Below, piece after piece: positions 1 through 8,819 of a DNA stretch of 64,000 nt. The notes under the pieces are model-generated. The model made no database searches, had not been told where the DNA came from, and saw nothing but the letters and a program-made list of their open reading frames with translations. The DNA comes from Oscillospiraceae bacterium (lineage in GTDB: Bacteria > Bacillota > Clostridia > Oscillospirales > Oscillospiraceae). How positions within the stretch are numbered: position 1 is the first letter of the stretch; every line of letters starts with the position of its first letter. The translations under genes were made by a program, and so were the position numbers. The stretch covers positions 1-64,000 of the forward strand of contig SVMD01000010.1 of the NCBI GenBank assembly GCA_015067615.1, written 5' to 3'.

Positions 1-1139
1 ACTTTTGGTCTTGCCCCGAATGCAAGGTAGAAGGGGATGCAGTGAAATACGCAAAAGAGTATTTTGGCATGAAAACCGAGGAGCAGGCGATTGTTGATGT
101 CTGCCGGAAGCTGGGTATTCGGATTTCTGCGTTGAGCACCATTACGGCAGAGGAACTGATCCAGAAGGATTTCGATCCGCTTCTGGAATTGATTCAGGGC
201 ATGCTGGCACCGGGTCTTTACATCCTTGCCGGTGCTTCAAAAATCGGCAAGTCCTGGCTTGTTCTGCAGATTGCCCATCATATCAGTATGGGGCTTCCTC
301 TGTGGAACCGAAAGACCATTAAAAGCGATGTTCTGTATCTCTCGCTTGAGGATACGGAACGCAGAATTCAGGTGCGTCTTCTTCGGATCTGCGACGGAGA
401 AACCGGAAATATTACATTTGCAACCGAAGCCGAGATCCTGGGGAATGGTTTTGAACAGCAGATTTCCAGTTATATGAAGGCTCATCCGGAAACAAAGCTG
501 ATTATTGTGGATACTTTGATCAAGGTCCGGGATATTGGCTGGAGCAACAGTGCCTATGCGGATGACTACGCATTCATGACTGTGTTTAAGCATCTGGCTG
601 AACGTTTCGATATTGCCATTGTATTGGTACACCATACCAGGAAGCAGGAATCCCAGGATATTATGGAGATGATTTCGGGCACCAATGGTATTATGGGTTG
701 CGCAGACGGAGCGATGGTACTGGAACGCCCCAAGCGATTGCTGCCGGAAGCATCTCTTAGCATGACCAGCCGGGATTTTGAAGATGCAAAGATCCTTCTC
801 CATCAGAACAGGGAGACTATGTGTTGGGAGTTTGTGGGCTTTGAGGATGAACAGCCTCCTGAAGCATCGGATCCGCTCTTGATGGCCATTGCGGAACTTC
901 TTTCGGAGTGTAACTCATGGCAGGGAACCGCAGCGGCACTGGTGGATGAACTGAAGAGGATCAACCCCAGACTGAAACTCGCTCCCAATTCTCTTTCCAG
1001 GAAGCTGAACGATCACCAGACTGATCTGAAAGAGTGTTTTGACATTGTGCTGGTTAGAAACCGTGCCGACAACAATAAGATGATTTTCTTAAAACTTGAT
1101 ACCAGTGTGTCCGATATGTGCGATATGCGCGATTCCTAA
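1..1139 (+). CDS. Primase/helicase-type replication protein of an integrative element, 5' end outside window
   Basis: The frame is already open at base 3, so the GTG at 42 is not the real start. The first visible residues (FWSCPECKVEGDAVKYAKEY) look like the end of a CHC2 primase zinc finger: a Cys-x2-Cys pair followed by Gly-Asp. Next comes a RepA/AAA_25-type ATPase with a Walker A-like GASKIGKS (bases about 231-254), a Walker B LIIVDT (about 498-515) and a LVHHTRK motif. Known family members supply priming and helicase functions to mobile elements; here that is inferred from motifs. Lower GC than the downstream chromosome and the integrase 200 bp downstream support transfer. The C-terminal 100 residues look like a winged-helix region. 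Family confidence is good; exact role is not settled. Confidence 0.8.
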   Translation, partial: FWSCPECKVEGDAVKYAKEYFGMKTEEQAIVDVCRKLGIRISALSTITAEELIQKDFDPLLELIQGMLAPGLYILAGASKIGKSWLVLQIAHHISMGLPLWNRKTIKSDVLYLSLEDTERRIQVRLLRICDGETGNITFATEAEILGNGFEQQISSYMKAHPETKLIIVDTLIKVRDIGWSNSAYADDYAFMTVFKHLAERFDIAIVLVHHTRKQESQDIMEMISGTNGIMGCADGAMVLERPKRLLPEASLSMTSRDFEDAKILLHQNRETMCWEFVGFEDEQPPEASDPLLMAIAELLSECNSWQGTAAALVDELKRINPRLKLAPNSLSRKLNDHQTDLKECFDIVLVRNRADNNKMIFLKLDTSVSDMCDMRDS

Positions 1140-1179
1140 GGGACCAGAAAACATCGTACATACCGTACATATCGATCAG

Positions 1180-1233
1180 GAAACCGCCAACGGGGCATCC
1201 TTCGTGGATGCTCTGCTGGCGGTTTCTTTGTTT
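1180..1233 (+). terminator. Rho-independent terminator after the primase/helicase gene
   Basis: Arms GAAACCGCCA (1180-1189) and TGGCGGTTTC (1217-1226) with an inner GCATCC/GGATGC helix, followed by TTTGTTT. Confidence 0.8.
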
Positions 1234-1288
1234 GCAGAATTTACTAAGTGTTAATATGTCTATTCTATCTATTTTAGAACAAATGTGG

Positions 1289-1294
1289 TATAAT
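1289..1294 (+). promoter_or_regulatory. Integrase promoter (extended -10)
   Basis: TGTGG-TATAAT forms an extended -10 about 43 bp before the integrase start. No good -35 is visible. An ATACGTAT palindrome starts within the -10 and could be an operator (inference). Confidence 0.6.
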
Positions 1295-1336
1295 ACGTAT
1301 AACGACCAACGTATTTGCCAGCGGAAAGGAGCAAAA

Positions 1337-2470
1337 ATGGCAAAGAAAAGAGCGAACGGCGAAGGTACCGTTCGACAGTTACCCAGCGGCAAATGGCAGG
1401 CTCAATACATGGACGGTTGGAAGCCTGATGGCCGTAAAAATATTAAAACCTGGACCAGAGATACCCAGCGAAAAGCACTGAAAGCCATGCAGGATTACAT
1501 CACGGATAAAGAAAATGGCCTCCTGACGGGAAAGGAAATTGCATTTGCAGACTGGGCTGAAGAGTGTCTTGAAAATCGCAAGGATAATATCGGCACCGCA
1601 ACATATGAGAACTACCGCTACATGCTCAAGCATTTGAAAGCCTATTTTGGCAGAAAGAAGCTTGCAGATATCAAGACGAAGGATGTAGAGATGTTCCTGA
1701 CCAAGCTGCGGCTTGATGGCTTATCCGACTCTCTGCAGTCAAAGTGCAAAAGTATGCTTTCTCAGATCTTTGATAAAGCGATTGCGAATGACATTCTGAT
1801 CAAGAATCCGGCAAAGTATGCGGAGAAGATCAAGAAAGGTCCTCAGAAAGAGAAGGAAGCCTTTACTGTAGATGAGTTTTCTCTTCTGATGGCAAACCTT
1901 CCGGAAAACTGGATCGGTTGGAGTATTCGCCTGATGCTGTGCACCGGCATGAGAACTCAGGAACTGCTGGCATTGGAGCCCCGCTTTATTGCAGAAGACG
2001 GTTCGTATATTGAAATCCGGCAGGCGGTCAAACGAGAGAAGGGTACGGCAGTTATTGGTCCACCCAAGTCTCGTGACAGTGAGCGCATCGTGCTTGTGCC
2101 TGAGAAGGTACAGTACTGCGCCAGACTCCTACGGGATACGACCAATAGGTTTATCTGGGAATCTCCTAAGAAGCCTGGTCATCCTTGCAATCCCTCTCAT
2201 TTCGGCAATCAGTATGAGAAGGCTATATCCAGTGTGGAAGGTGTCCGCTATCTGACTCCGCACAGCTGCCGACATACTTATGTTACACTGCTGATGAGCA
2301 CCAATACGGATGTGAGAACCATTCAGAGCTTTGCGGGTCACGCGGATATGAAGATGACCCTGCATTATTCCCACGCGGAAAAGAATGCCAGACAGAGAGC
2401 TGTGGAACAGTTCAATGACGCATTTTTAAACCGCCAGGAAGAAACTACAGAGACTATATGGACTGAGTAA
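1337..2470 (+). CDS. Tyrosine recombinase / integrase
   Basis: Site-specific recombinase of the phage-integrase family, 377 aa. It has an N-terminal AP2-like arm-binding domain (MAKKRANGEGTV...), a core-binding SAM-like domain (about 65-160) and a catalytic domain with R206, H309-x2-R312, H335 and the nucleophile Y344 in TLHYSH. The ATG at 1337 is chosen over an upstream in-frame codon because AAAGGAG lies 7 bases before it. The gene points at the 3' end of tRNA-Ala 150 bp away, the usual arrangement for an element integrated in a tRNA gene. All catalytic residues are present, so it is probably active. Confidence 0.95.
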   Translation: MAKKRANGEGTVRQLPSGKWQAQYMDGWKPDGRKNIKTWTRDTQRKALKAMQDYITDKENGLLTGKEIAFADWAEECLENRKDNIGTATYENYRYMLKHLKAYFGRKKLADIKTKDVEMFLTKLRLDGLSDSLQSKCKSMLSQIFDKAIANDILIKNPAKYAEKIKKGPQKEKEAFTVDEFSLLMANLPENWIGWSIRLMLCTGMRTQELLALEPRFIAEDGSYIEIRQAVKREKGTAVIGPPKSRDSERIVLVPEKVQYCARLLRDTTNRFIWESPKKPGHPCNPSHFGNQYEKAISSVEGVRYLTPHSCRHTYVTLLMSTNTDVRTIQSFAGHADMKMTLHYSHAEKNARQRAVEQFNDAFLNRQEETTETIWTE

Positions 2471-2570
2471 AACCATCGTAATTCCAGTTGCGTTCCAGTC
2501 AGCTTGTTGCGCGAAAATCGGGTGTTGTGGGGTGGTTTGAGAATCACCCCAAACTCCGGTAAATATCAGG

Positions 2571-2613
2571 ATTATAAAAAGAAAAAGTCCTGAAATCTTA
2601 CGATTTCAGGACT
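2571..2613 (-). terminator. Terminator of tRNA-Ala
   Basis: Perfect 12-bp inverted repeat AGTCCTGAAATC (2586-2597) / GATTTCAGGACT (2602-2613) with a 4-nt loop. On the minus strand it is followed by TTTTCTTTTT, directly after the tRNA 3' end. Confidence 0.85.
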
Positions 2614-2616
2614 TCC

Positions 2617-2692
<76 letters not shown>

Positions 2693-2725
2693 ATATTTTG
2701 TTGTCCGGTGCCGGACGACTTCTGT

Positions 2726-2753
2726 ATTATAGCACAAGTTACGCAAATGTCAA
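2726..2753 (-). promoter_or_regulatory. tRNA-Ala promoter
   Basis: Near-consensus TTGACA (2748-2753), 16 bp spacer, TATAAT (2726-2731), with an extended TGTGC before the -10. Confidence 0.85.
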
Positions 2754-2784
2754 CAGTTTTTTTCGTTTTTCCAAAATATTTTTC

Positions 2785-2813
2785 GGCGGCTCCGTTTTTC
2801 GGACGGAGCCGCC
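2785..2813 (-). terminator. Hairpin after pcp, probable terminator
   Basis: GGCGGCTCCG / CGGAGCCGCC, 10 bp stem 11 bp past the pcp stop. The downstream minus-strand sequence is A-rich rather than a clean T run, so efficiency is uncertain. Confidence 0.45.
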
Positions 2814-2823
2814 GGGTTTTATG

Positions 2824-3405
2824 TCAGCAGGCCCGGATGGCGGCTTCCAGGGCTTGTGCGGTCTGCTCCAGGGGCAGGTTGGGGCTTCCCTGTTCGGGCA
2901 GCCAGGGCACGTGGATGAAGCCCACTTTTACATTGGTACCGGCATAGTGATGCAGCACACCGTAGAGGGTGTCGTTGCAGACGAAGGCACCGGCAGAATT
3001 GGACACCTGGCCGGGCAGACCCGCAGCCCGGATGGCATCGGCCATGACCATCACCGGGACGGTGGAGAAATAGGCGGCGGGGCCCTCCTCCGCCACGAAC
3101 TGACCCACGGGCTGATTGCCTGCGTTGTCGGCGATTTTGGCGTCCCGGATGTTCACGCCGATGCGCTCCGGGGTCACGGCGGCGCGGCCTCCGGCCTGTC
3201 CGATGCACAGGATCACATCCGGCCGGACCTCAGCGGCTTTTTCCAGCACCTTTTCGGTGGCCAGGCCGAAGACCGTGGGGATTTCCAGCTTGGTAAGTTC
3301 AAAGTCACCGATGGTATCGGGCAGCAGCTTCACCGCCTCCCAGGCAGGGTTGATGGACGCGCCCCCGAAGGGATCAAATCCGGTGATCAGCAGTTTTCGT
3401 TTCAT
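2824..3405 (-). CDS. pcp: Pyroglutamyl-peptidase I
   Basis: Cysteine peptidase of family C15, 193 aa; removes N-terminal pyroglutamate from peptides in the cytoplasm. Sequence marks: N-terminal LLITGFDPFGG, catalytic Glu80 in TPERIGVN, Cys143 in SNSAGAFVCN, His165 in GFIHVP. Length matches the family. The start at 3405 is supported by AGGAGG 6 bases upstream; a longer open frame runs through the promoter region and is not coding. It is transcribed divergently from the AraC-type regulator, with a 162 bp shared promoter region, so control by that regulator is possible. Confidence 0.95.
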   Translation of the reverse strand: MKRKLLITGFDPFGGASINPAWEAVKLLPDTIGDFELTKLEIPTVFGLATEKVLEKAAEVRPDVILCIGQAGGRAAVTPERIGVNIRDAKIADNAGNQPVGQFVAEEGPAAYFSTVPVMVMADAIRAAGLPGQVSNSAGAFVCNDTLYGVLHHYAGTNVKVGFIHVPWLPEQGSPNLPLEQTAQALEAAIRAC

Positions 3406-3432
3406 GCGGATTCCTCCTGTCGAGTTTTTCTT

Positions 3433-3461
3433 ATCATAGCACATCCGGCAGAATTTGAAAA
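3433..3461 (-). promoter_or_regulatory. pcp promoter
   Basis: TTTTCA (3456-3461), 17 bp, TATGAT (3433-3438), preceded by TGTGC as in several other promoters of this window. Confidence 0.5.
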
Positions 3462-3537
3462 GTCCTGTAAGCCGTGCTATAGTAGGAATCGGATAACAGA
3501 ACGCACGGAATATCAGGATTTTCGCCTTCCCCTGTGC

Positions 3538-3543
3538 TATACT
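3538..3543 (+). promoter_or_regulatory. AraC-gene promoter (-10)
   Basis: Extended -10 TGTGC-TATACT, 24 bp before the start codon; -35 poorly matched, as expected of a regulated promoter. Confidence 0.45.
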
Positions 3544-3567
3544 GATACCTGACAGGAGGGATTGCAT

Positions 3568-4470
3568 ATGGACTGGATCACCGGAATACAGCACGCCATC
3601 AACTACATCGAGGATCATATTACGGAGGAACTGGACTATGAATACATTGCAAAGGAGAGTTTCTCCTCGCCCTTTCATTTCCAGCGGGTTTTCAGCATCC
3701 TCTGCGGCTACACCCTGGGTGAATACATCCGCAATCGCAGACTGACTCTGGCTGGACTGGAACTGGCCAACACCCGGGAAAAGGTCATCGATGTGGCATA
3801 CAAGTATGGCTACGACAGTCCCGAAAGCTTCGCCAAAGCTTTTCAGAAATTCCACGGCATCACACCGTCCCAGGCGAGGGGCGACGGGGTGACCCTCAAA
3901 TCCTTTTCCCGCCTGTCTATCAAAGTATCTCTGGAAGGTGGTAGTATTATGAATTACAAAATCGAAGAAAAGCCCGCTATGCTCCTCACCGGCTACAAGC
4001 GCCGCTTCACAGGCTCCCCCAACGACAAGCAGGAGCAGGACCACAATTTTGCCTGTGAGACCCGGTTGGAGCAGTACATTCTGGAAGGCATGTGCCGCGA
4101 GCATGAAATCACCTATCAGATCCTGACCAATTTTGATGCAGAGGGATACGATTTCTACTTTGCTTATCAGTTTCCCAAGTGGGCGCTGGAGGATCTTCAG
4201 GAGATTCCGGCGGATATTGCGGCCCGTTTTGAACATGTGCCCATTCCCGCCGGGTCCTATCTTCTTTGTGAAACCGAGCGGTGCATGTTCCCCACCGCGA
4301 AGATGGATGCGCTTCGGAAAAAAGCCATCAGCGAATGGCTTCCCACCTCCGGCTACGAGCTGCGGGACGCCCCGGAGATTGGCGTGATCCATTGGCCCTT
4401 TGAAGATGGAAATGAGATAGTCAACAATTCCCACTACTGCGAACTGTGGCTGCCCATTGTCAGAAAGTAA
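3568..4470 (+). CDS. AraC-family transcriptional regulator with GyrI-like effector domain
   Basis: 300 aa. Residues about 5-105 form the two helix-turn-helix motifs of AraC proteins (ESFSSPFHFQRVFS and YKYGYDSPESFAKAFQKFHG). From about 130 to the end lies a GyrI-like/SOUL small-molecule binding domain, the architecture of Rob/BmrR-like multidrug sensors. ATG at 3568 follows AGGAGG; the TTG two codons earlier is too close to it. Effector and targets are unknown; the divergent pcp gene and its own promoter are the nearest candidates. Confidence 0.88.
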   Translation: MDWITGIQHAINYIEDHITEELDYEYIAKESFSSPFHFQRVFSILCGYTLGEYIRNRRLTLAGLELANTREKVIDVAYKYGYDSPESFAKAFQKFHGITPSQARGDGVTLKSFSRLSIKVSLEGGSIMNYKIEEKPAMLLTGYKRRFTGSPNDKQEQDHNFACETRLEQYILEGMCREHEITYQILTNFDAEGYDFYFAYQFPKWALEDLQEIPADIAARFEHVPIPAGSYLLCETERCMFPTAKMDALRKKAISEWLPTSGYELRDAPEIGVIHWPFEDGNEIVNNSHYCELWLPIVRK

Positions 4471-4476
4471 TCCTTT

Positions 4477-4512
4477 GCCCTTCCTGCGGAAATTCCGCAG
4501 GAAGGGCGTTTC
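4477..4512 (+). terminator. Terminator after the AraC-type gene
   Basis: GCCCTTCCTGCGG (4477-4489) / CCGCAGGAAGGGC (4495-4507), 13 bp stem, followed by GTTTCTGTG. Confidence 0.75.
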
Positions 4513-4534
4513 TGTGCTTTGCCATTTGGTGCGG

Positions 4535-4697
4535 AAAATTATCGTTTATGCGGCGCAATGTAATGGCGTGAATGTAGGGGCGATCATTGATCGCCCGGCG
4601 GTACAATGTCGCCATTTCGCCGGTAATTGCGGCGAATCCGCACTGCCTGCTGCGCGGGCGCTCAATGAGCGCCCCTACATAGATAAACGATAATTTA
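4535..4697. repeat. TIR repeat copy 1 (flat-arm class)
   Basis: Starts AAAATTATCGTTTA, ends TAAACGATAATTTA. Inside is a second inverted pair TGTAGGGGCG / CGCCCCTACA. It fills most of the 366 bp AraC-galK gap; nothing coding is seen. Confidence 0.85.
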
Positions 4698-4835
4698 GCG
4701 CATCAGGCACTTTAGCTGCCACGCAATCGTAAAAATAAAACCGCAGAAGCCCTTTCTTTTTGTGCAGTTTGGTGGTACAATGAAAATGCATAAATATGGA
4801 AGCATAGCTTCTGAGTATATATTGGAGGACTACTT

Positions 4836-6050
4836 ATGGCAGCACCCAAGCTTATTCTGGAACCCAATGTCCGTGCCGCTCTGGATGCGGGCTTTGCCGC
4901 GAACTTCGGCGGCGCACCTGAGCGCTATTTCTCCGCCCCCGGCCGCACCGAGATTGGCGGCAATCACACCGACCACCAGCGGGGCCGCGTTCTGGCCGCA
5001 GCCGTGAACCTGGACACCGTGGCTGCCGTACGCTTAAACGGCACCAATACCATCCGGATTCTGTCCAAGGGCTACCCCATGAGTGTGGTAGAACTGGATC
5101 AGCTGACGCCTGTGGAAAGCGAGATCAACTCCACCCCCGCCCTGATCCGGGGTGTTGCCGCCCGGTTCACCCAGCTGGGCTGCGAGGTCAAGGGCTTCGA
5201 CGCCTACTGCGAGTCCACCGTCCTCCCCGGCTCCGGTCTGAGTTCCTCCGCCGCCTATGAGGTGCTCATCGGCACCATCATCAACGGCCTGTTCTTCGAT
5301 AACAAGGTCTCCCAGCCGGAGATCGCCATGATCGGCCAGTACGCCGAGAACGTGTTCTTCGGCAAGCCCTGCGGCCTCATGGATCAGATGGCCTCCGCCG
5401 TGGGCAACCTGGTGAACATCGACTTTTTCGACAAGGATAACCCCGTCATCCGACCGCTGGGCTTCGACTTTGCCGCCACCGGCCATGCCCTGTGCATCAT
5501 CGACTCCGGCGCCGACCATGCGGACCTGACCGACGAGTACGCCGCCGTCCCCGGAGAGATCAAGGCCGTTGCCGCCCAGTTCGGCAAGGAGGTCCTGACC
5601 CAGATCGACGAAGCCGATTTCTATGCCAGGATCCCTGAGCTGCGGAAGGCCTGCGGCGACCGGGCTGTGATGCGCTGCATCCACTTCTACCAGGAGAACG
5701 CAAGAGTTCCCAAGCAGGTGGAGGCTCTGGAAAAGGGCGATTTTGAAGGTTTCCTGCAGCTGATCAAGGAGAGCGGCCGCTCCAGCTGGATGTACCTGCA
5801 GAACGTCATTCCCGCGGGCTACAAGGCCCATCAGGATGTAGCCGTGGCACTGGGCCTGGCGGAGCATTACCTGAACGGCCGGGGCGCTTACCGTGTCCAC
5901 GGCGGCGGCTTCGCCGGTACCATCCAGGCCTTCGTGCCCATGGACATTCTGCCTCAGTTTGTGGCCGGTATGGACGCGGCTCTGGGCCAGGGAGCCTGCC
6001 ATGTGCTGTCCATCCGTCCCCAGGGCGGTGTGGAGGCCTTCACCGAATAA
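4836..6050 (+). CDS. galK: Galactokinase
   Basis: GHMP kinase, 404 aa; ATP-dependent phosphorylation of alpha-D-galactose at C1, entry step of the Leloir pathway. Seen: galactokinase signature PGRTEIGGNHTDH (35-47), ATP loop LPGSGLSSSAAYE (130-142), catalytic Asp183 in GLMDQMA and C-terminal HGGGFAG (about 365). GGAGG 6 bases before the ATG sets the start. No galT/galE follows, so the rest of the pathway must be elsewhere. A TACAAT at 4776-4781 is a weak -10 candidate. Confidence 0.95.
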   Translation: MAAPKLILEPNVRAALDAGFAANFGGAPERYFSAPGRTEIGGNHTDHQRGRVLAAAVNLDTVAAVRLNGTNTIRILSKGYPMSVVELDQLTPVESEINSTPALIRGVAARFTQLGCEVKGFDAYCESTVLPGSGLSSSAAYEVLIGTIINGLFFDNKVSQPEIAMIGQYAENVFFGKPCGLMDQMASAVGNLVNIDFFDKDNPVIRPLGFDFAATGHALCIIDSGADHADLTDEYAAVPGEIKAVAAQFGKEVLTQIDEADFYARIPELRKACGDRAVMRCIHFYQENARVPKQVEALEKGDFEGFLQLIKESGRSSWMYLQNVIPAGYKAHQDVAVALGLAEHYLNGRGAYRVHGGGFAGTIQAFVPMDILPQFVAGMDAALGQGACHVLSIRPQGGVEAFTE

Positions 6051-6064
6051 ACTGTACCCATCCC

Positions 6065-6092
6065 CCTCCCCGGTTCCCCGGGGAGGTTTTTT
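6065..6092 (+). terminator. galK terminator
   Basis: CCTCCCCGG (6065-6073) / CCGGGGAGG (6078-6086) followed by TTTTTT. Confidence 0.85.
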
Positions 6093-6103
6093 CCGGGTGG
6101 GAA

Positions 6104-6288
6104 GATAAATTACCGTTTACAAGAGCTTCCCCCCGGGGGGAAGCTGGCACCGCGTAAGCGGTGACTGATGAGGGGACTCACCTGATTGAACGGTAATCTT
6201 CCGAAAAACCGTACTGCGGTCCCCTCATCCGGCCCTTTGGGCCACCTTCCCCCCAGGGGGAAGGTATTAAGCTAAACGATAATTTACC
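6104..6288. repeat. TIR repeat copy 2 (class I)
   Basis: GATAAATTACCGTTTA ... TAAACGATAATTTA. The interior has GAGCTTCCCCCC / GGGGGGAAGCT and CACCGCGTAAGCGGTG hairpins and ends in a CTTCCCCCC/GGGGGAAG hairpin. Almost identical to copy 3 at 8820, 2.7 kb away. Confidence 0.92.
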
Positions 6289-6366
6289 ATTCCAAACCCC
6301 GGCCTTGACTTTCTCACAGCCAGCAGGTAAACTGATATTTGATATTATATGAGGAGGTACTCCCCC

Positions 6367-7470
6367 ATGGCACCCAAGGTTTATTTCACTGACTTTTGCA
6401 CCGGCACATCCGAGACCCTGCCCCAGAAGCTGGCACGGCTGATTATGTCCGCCGGTATCGACCAGATCGACTTCCAGGATAAGTTTGTGGCCATCAAGAT
6501 CCACTTCGGCGAGCTGGGCAATATGGCCCACCTGCGGCCCGGCTATGCCCGGGTGCTGGTGGACATCATCAAGGACCTGGGCGGCAAGCCCTTCCTGACC
6601 GATGCCAACACCATGTATGTGGGCTCCCGGAAGAACGCTCTGGACCACATTGAGACCGCTTATCTCAACGGCTTCACCCCCTATTCCACCGGCTGCCATG
6701 TGATCATCGCCGACGGTCTGAAGGGCACCGACGATGTGGCTGTGCCTGTGGAGGGCGGCGAGTACGTCAAGTTCGCCAAAATCGGCCGGGCTGTGATGGA
6801 TGCAGACATCGTCATCTCCCTGAATCACTTCAAGGGCCATGAGGAGGCCGGCTTCGGCGGCGCCATCAAGAACCTGGGCATGGGCTGCGGCTCCAATGAG
6901 GGCAAGCGGGACATGCACTCCGACGGCCGCCCCCTGATCGATGAGACCAAGTGCATCGGCTGCGGCACCTGCGCCAAATACTGCGCCCATGAGGGCCCCA
7001 AGAAGGAGGGCAAGACCTATAAGATCGACTGGGTCACCTGCATGGGCTGCGGCCGGTGCCTGGATGTATGCCCCGTGAAGGCTATTTACCACGACAACCG
7101 GGAGGCAGGCCGGATTCTGAACTACAAGATGGCCGAGTACACCAAGGCCATCCTGGACGGCCGTCCCCATTTCCATATCTCCCTGGTTCGGGACGTGAGC
7201 CCCTACTGCGACTGCCACGCGGAGAACGACCTGCCCATCGTGCCCGATGTAGGTATGTTCGCCTCCTTTGATCCCGTGGCCCTGGACCTGGCCTGCGCCG
7301 ATGCGGTCAACGCCCAGTCTGTGAACCCCGGCTCCAAGCTGGACAAGGCCAACCGGCCCGACCTGGACAACCTGACCGGTTCCTTCCCCCACACCAACTG
7401 GCGCAGCCAGATCGCCCACGCGAAAAAGATCGGTCTGGGCGAGGATCAGTACGAACTTATTACCATTTAA
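6367..7470 (+). CDS. DUF362 domain protein with two 4Fe-4S clusters
   Basis: 367 aa. The N-terminal 190 residues match DUF362 (KVYFTDF..., NHFKGHEEAGFGGAIKNLGMG). Then two ferredoxin motifs: C196-x2-C-x2-C-x3-C and C225-x2-C-x2-C-x3-CPVKAI. A soluble iron-sulfur protein is expected; the substrate is unknown for the family. ATG at 6367 is chosen because the earlier in-frame ATG at 6349 lies inside the Shine-Dalgarno GAGGAGGT. Flanked by two near-identical repeats with the TAXI gene. Confidence 0.88.
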   Translation: MAPKVYFTDFCTGTSETLPQKLARLIMSAGIDQIDFQDKFVAIKIHFGELGNMAHLRPGYARVLVDIIKDLGGKPFLTDANTMYVGSRKNALDHIETAYLNGFTPYSTGCHVIIADGLKGTDDVAVPVEGGEYVKFAKIGRAVMDADIVISLNHFKGHEEAGFGGAIKNLGMGCGSNEGKRDMHSDGRPLIDETKCIGCGTCAKYCAHEGPKKEGKTYKIDWVTCMGCGRCLDVCPVKAIYHDNREAGRILNYKMAEYTKAILDGRPHFHISLVRDVSPYCDCHAENDLPIVPDVGMFASFDPVALDLACADAVNAQSVNPGSKLDKANRPDLDNLTGSFPHTNWRSQIAHAKKIGLGEDQYELITI

Positions 7471-7559
7471 TTCCATTTCCGGCTAAAGTCCGCCCCAAAA
7501 ACACACTTTTCCGCGCTCCGCGAACAAATCAGCGTTTTGCGTAAAATTTGATTTTCCTG

Positions 7560-7596
7560 AAAACGGCCCTTGTGCAGCTTGCACAAGGGCCGTTTT
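7560..7596 (+). terminator. Terminator after the DUF362 gene
   Basis: 17 bp perfect stem: AAAACGGCCCTTGTGCA (7560-7576) / TGCACAAGGGCCGTTTT (7580-7596), loop GCT, then TGATTT. Symmetric, so it may work in both directions. Confidence 0.9.
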
Positions 7597-7709
7597 TGAT
7601 TTGCTTAAAAAACAGCAAAAATTGGAGTTTTTCTGCCGGAAAAATTGCATAATTTTTTCGGTATCTCCCTATCAAATGGGGTTTCCCAGCTCGCTTTGCA
7701 ATTTTCGAC

Positions 7710-7738
7710 TTGAAATGTTGCAAAACAAATTGTATAAT
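7710..7738 (+). promoter_or_regulatory. TAXI-receptor promoter
   Basis: TTGAAA (7710-7715), 17 bp, TATAAT (7733-7738). The 322 bp gap before the gene otherwise holds only the terminator and AT-rich sequence. Confidence 0.8.
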
Positions 7739-7791
7739 GCACCCATCATCATTTTTCCGGGGCCGTCCCCGGAGACAAGGAGGAAAAGAAT

Positions 7792-8757
7792 ATGAAAATG
7801 AGAAGAATGATTTCCATCGTGCTGGTCCTGGCTCTGGCCATGACCCTGGCCGCCTGCGGCGGCAGTGCTGCCACCAAGATGACCATGGGTACCGGCGGCA
7901 CCTCCGGCACCTACTACGCCTTCGGCGGCGTTCTGGGTCAGTACATCAAGAACCATGCTGGCATCGATGTGACTGTTGTTTCCACCGACGGCTCCAAGGC
8001 CAATATCGAGTCCATCGCCGCCGGTGACTACCAGCTGGGCACCGTCCAGTCCGACGTTATGGCTTATGCCTGGGCCGGCACCCGCTCCTTCGAAGCAAAC
8101 GGCAAGATTGACTCCTTCCGTGTTGTGGCCGGTCTGTACGCTGAGGCTGTGCAGCTGATCACCATGGATCCCGAGATCCAGTCCGTTGCCGACCTGGCCG
8201 GTAAGAACGTGTCCATCGGCGCCCCCAACTCCGGCGTCTACTTCAACGCCATCGACATTCTGGCCGCTGCCGGTCTGACCGAGGCTGACATCAATCCCCA
8301 GTACATGAGCTTCGCCGACTCCACCGACGGTCTGAAGGACGGCAAGATCGACGCAGCCTTCATCGTGGCCGGTGCCCCCACCGCCGCCATCACCGAGCTG
8401 TGCACCACCAACGACGCTTTCCTGGTTCCCATTGACGGCGACGTTGCTGAGGCTCTCTTCGCCGCTTCCCCCTTCTACACCGCCTACACCATCCCCGCCG
8501 GTACCTACGCCGGTCAGGATGCTGATGTGACCACCGTCACCGTCAAGGCTACCCTGATTGTCTCCGCCGACGCTTCCGAGGATGATGTCTACAATCTGAC
8601 CAAGGCCATCTTCGAGAACATCGATGCCATCGCCGCCGAGAACGGCAAGGGCGCTGAGCTGTCCGTTGAGAATGCCACCTCCGGCATGACCGCTCCCTTC
8701 CACGCAGGTGCTGCCAAGTACTTCGCTGAAAAGGGTGTCACCGTCGCCACCGAGTAA
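7792..8757 (+). CDS. TAXI-family TRAP transporter solute-binding lipoprotein
   Basis: 321 aa extracytoplasmic receptor. The signal peptide ends in a lipobox LAAC (Cys at about 22). Then the TAXI signature GTGGTSGTYYAFGG, followed by a two-lobe binding fold (STDGSKANIESIAAGDYQLG, VADLAGKNVSIGAPNSG). The partner is the fused permease at 9041. Ligand cannot be read from sequence; characterised TAXI receptors often take glutamate or related acids. AAGGAGG 9 bases upstream of the ATG. Codon choice is very biased (Ctg/Gcc/Ggt), suggesting strong expression. Confidence 0.93.
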   Translation: MKMRRMISIVLVLALAMTLAACGGSAATKMTMGTGGTSGTYYAFGGVLGQYIKNHAGIDVTVVSTDGSKANIESIAAGDYQLGTVQSDVMAYAWAGTRSFEANGKIDSFRVVAGLYAEAVQLITMDPEIQSVADLAGKNVSIGAPNSGVYFNAIDILAAAGLTEADINPQYMSFADSTDGLKDGKIDAAFIVAGAPTAAITELCTTNDAFLVPIDGDVAEALFAASPFYTAYTIPAGTYAGQDADVTTVTVKATLIVSADASEDDVYNLTKAIFENIDAIAAENGKGAELSVENATSGMTAPFHAGAAKYFAEKGVTVATE

Positions 8758-8771
8758 ATCACAGCCAACGC

Positions 8772-8804
8772 AACAGGCTGCGGCACAAGCCGCAGCCTGT
8801 TTTC
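8772..8804 (+). terminator. Terminator after the TAXI receptor
   Basis: AACAGGCTGCGGC (8772-8784) / GCCGCAGCCTGTT (8789-8801), loop ACAA, then TTCCCC. It separates the receptor from its permease, a common way to make excess receptor. Confidence 0.8.
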
Positions 8805-8819
8805 CCCATTGCTTGGGAG

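Noticed and set aside
2824..4434. 536-codon minus-strand frame including pcp
   Set aside because: Only the last 193 codons match pcp; the rest is antisense to the AraC-type gene and crosses the promoter region.
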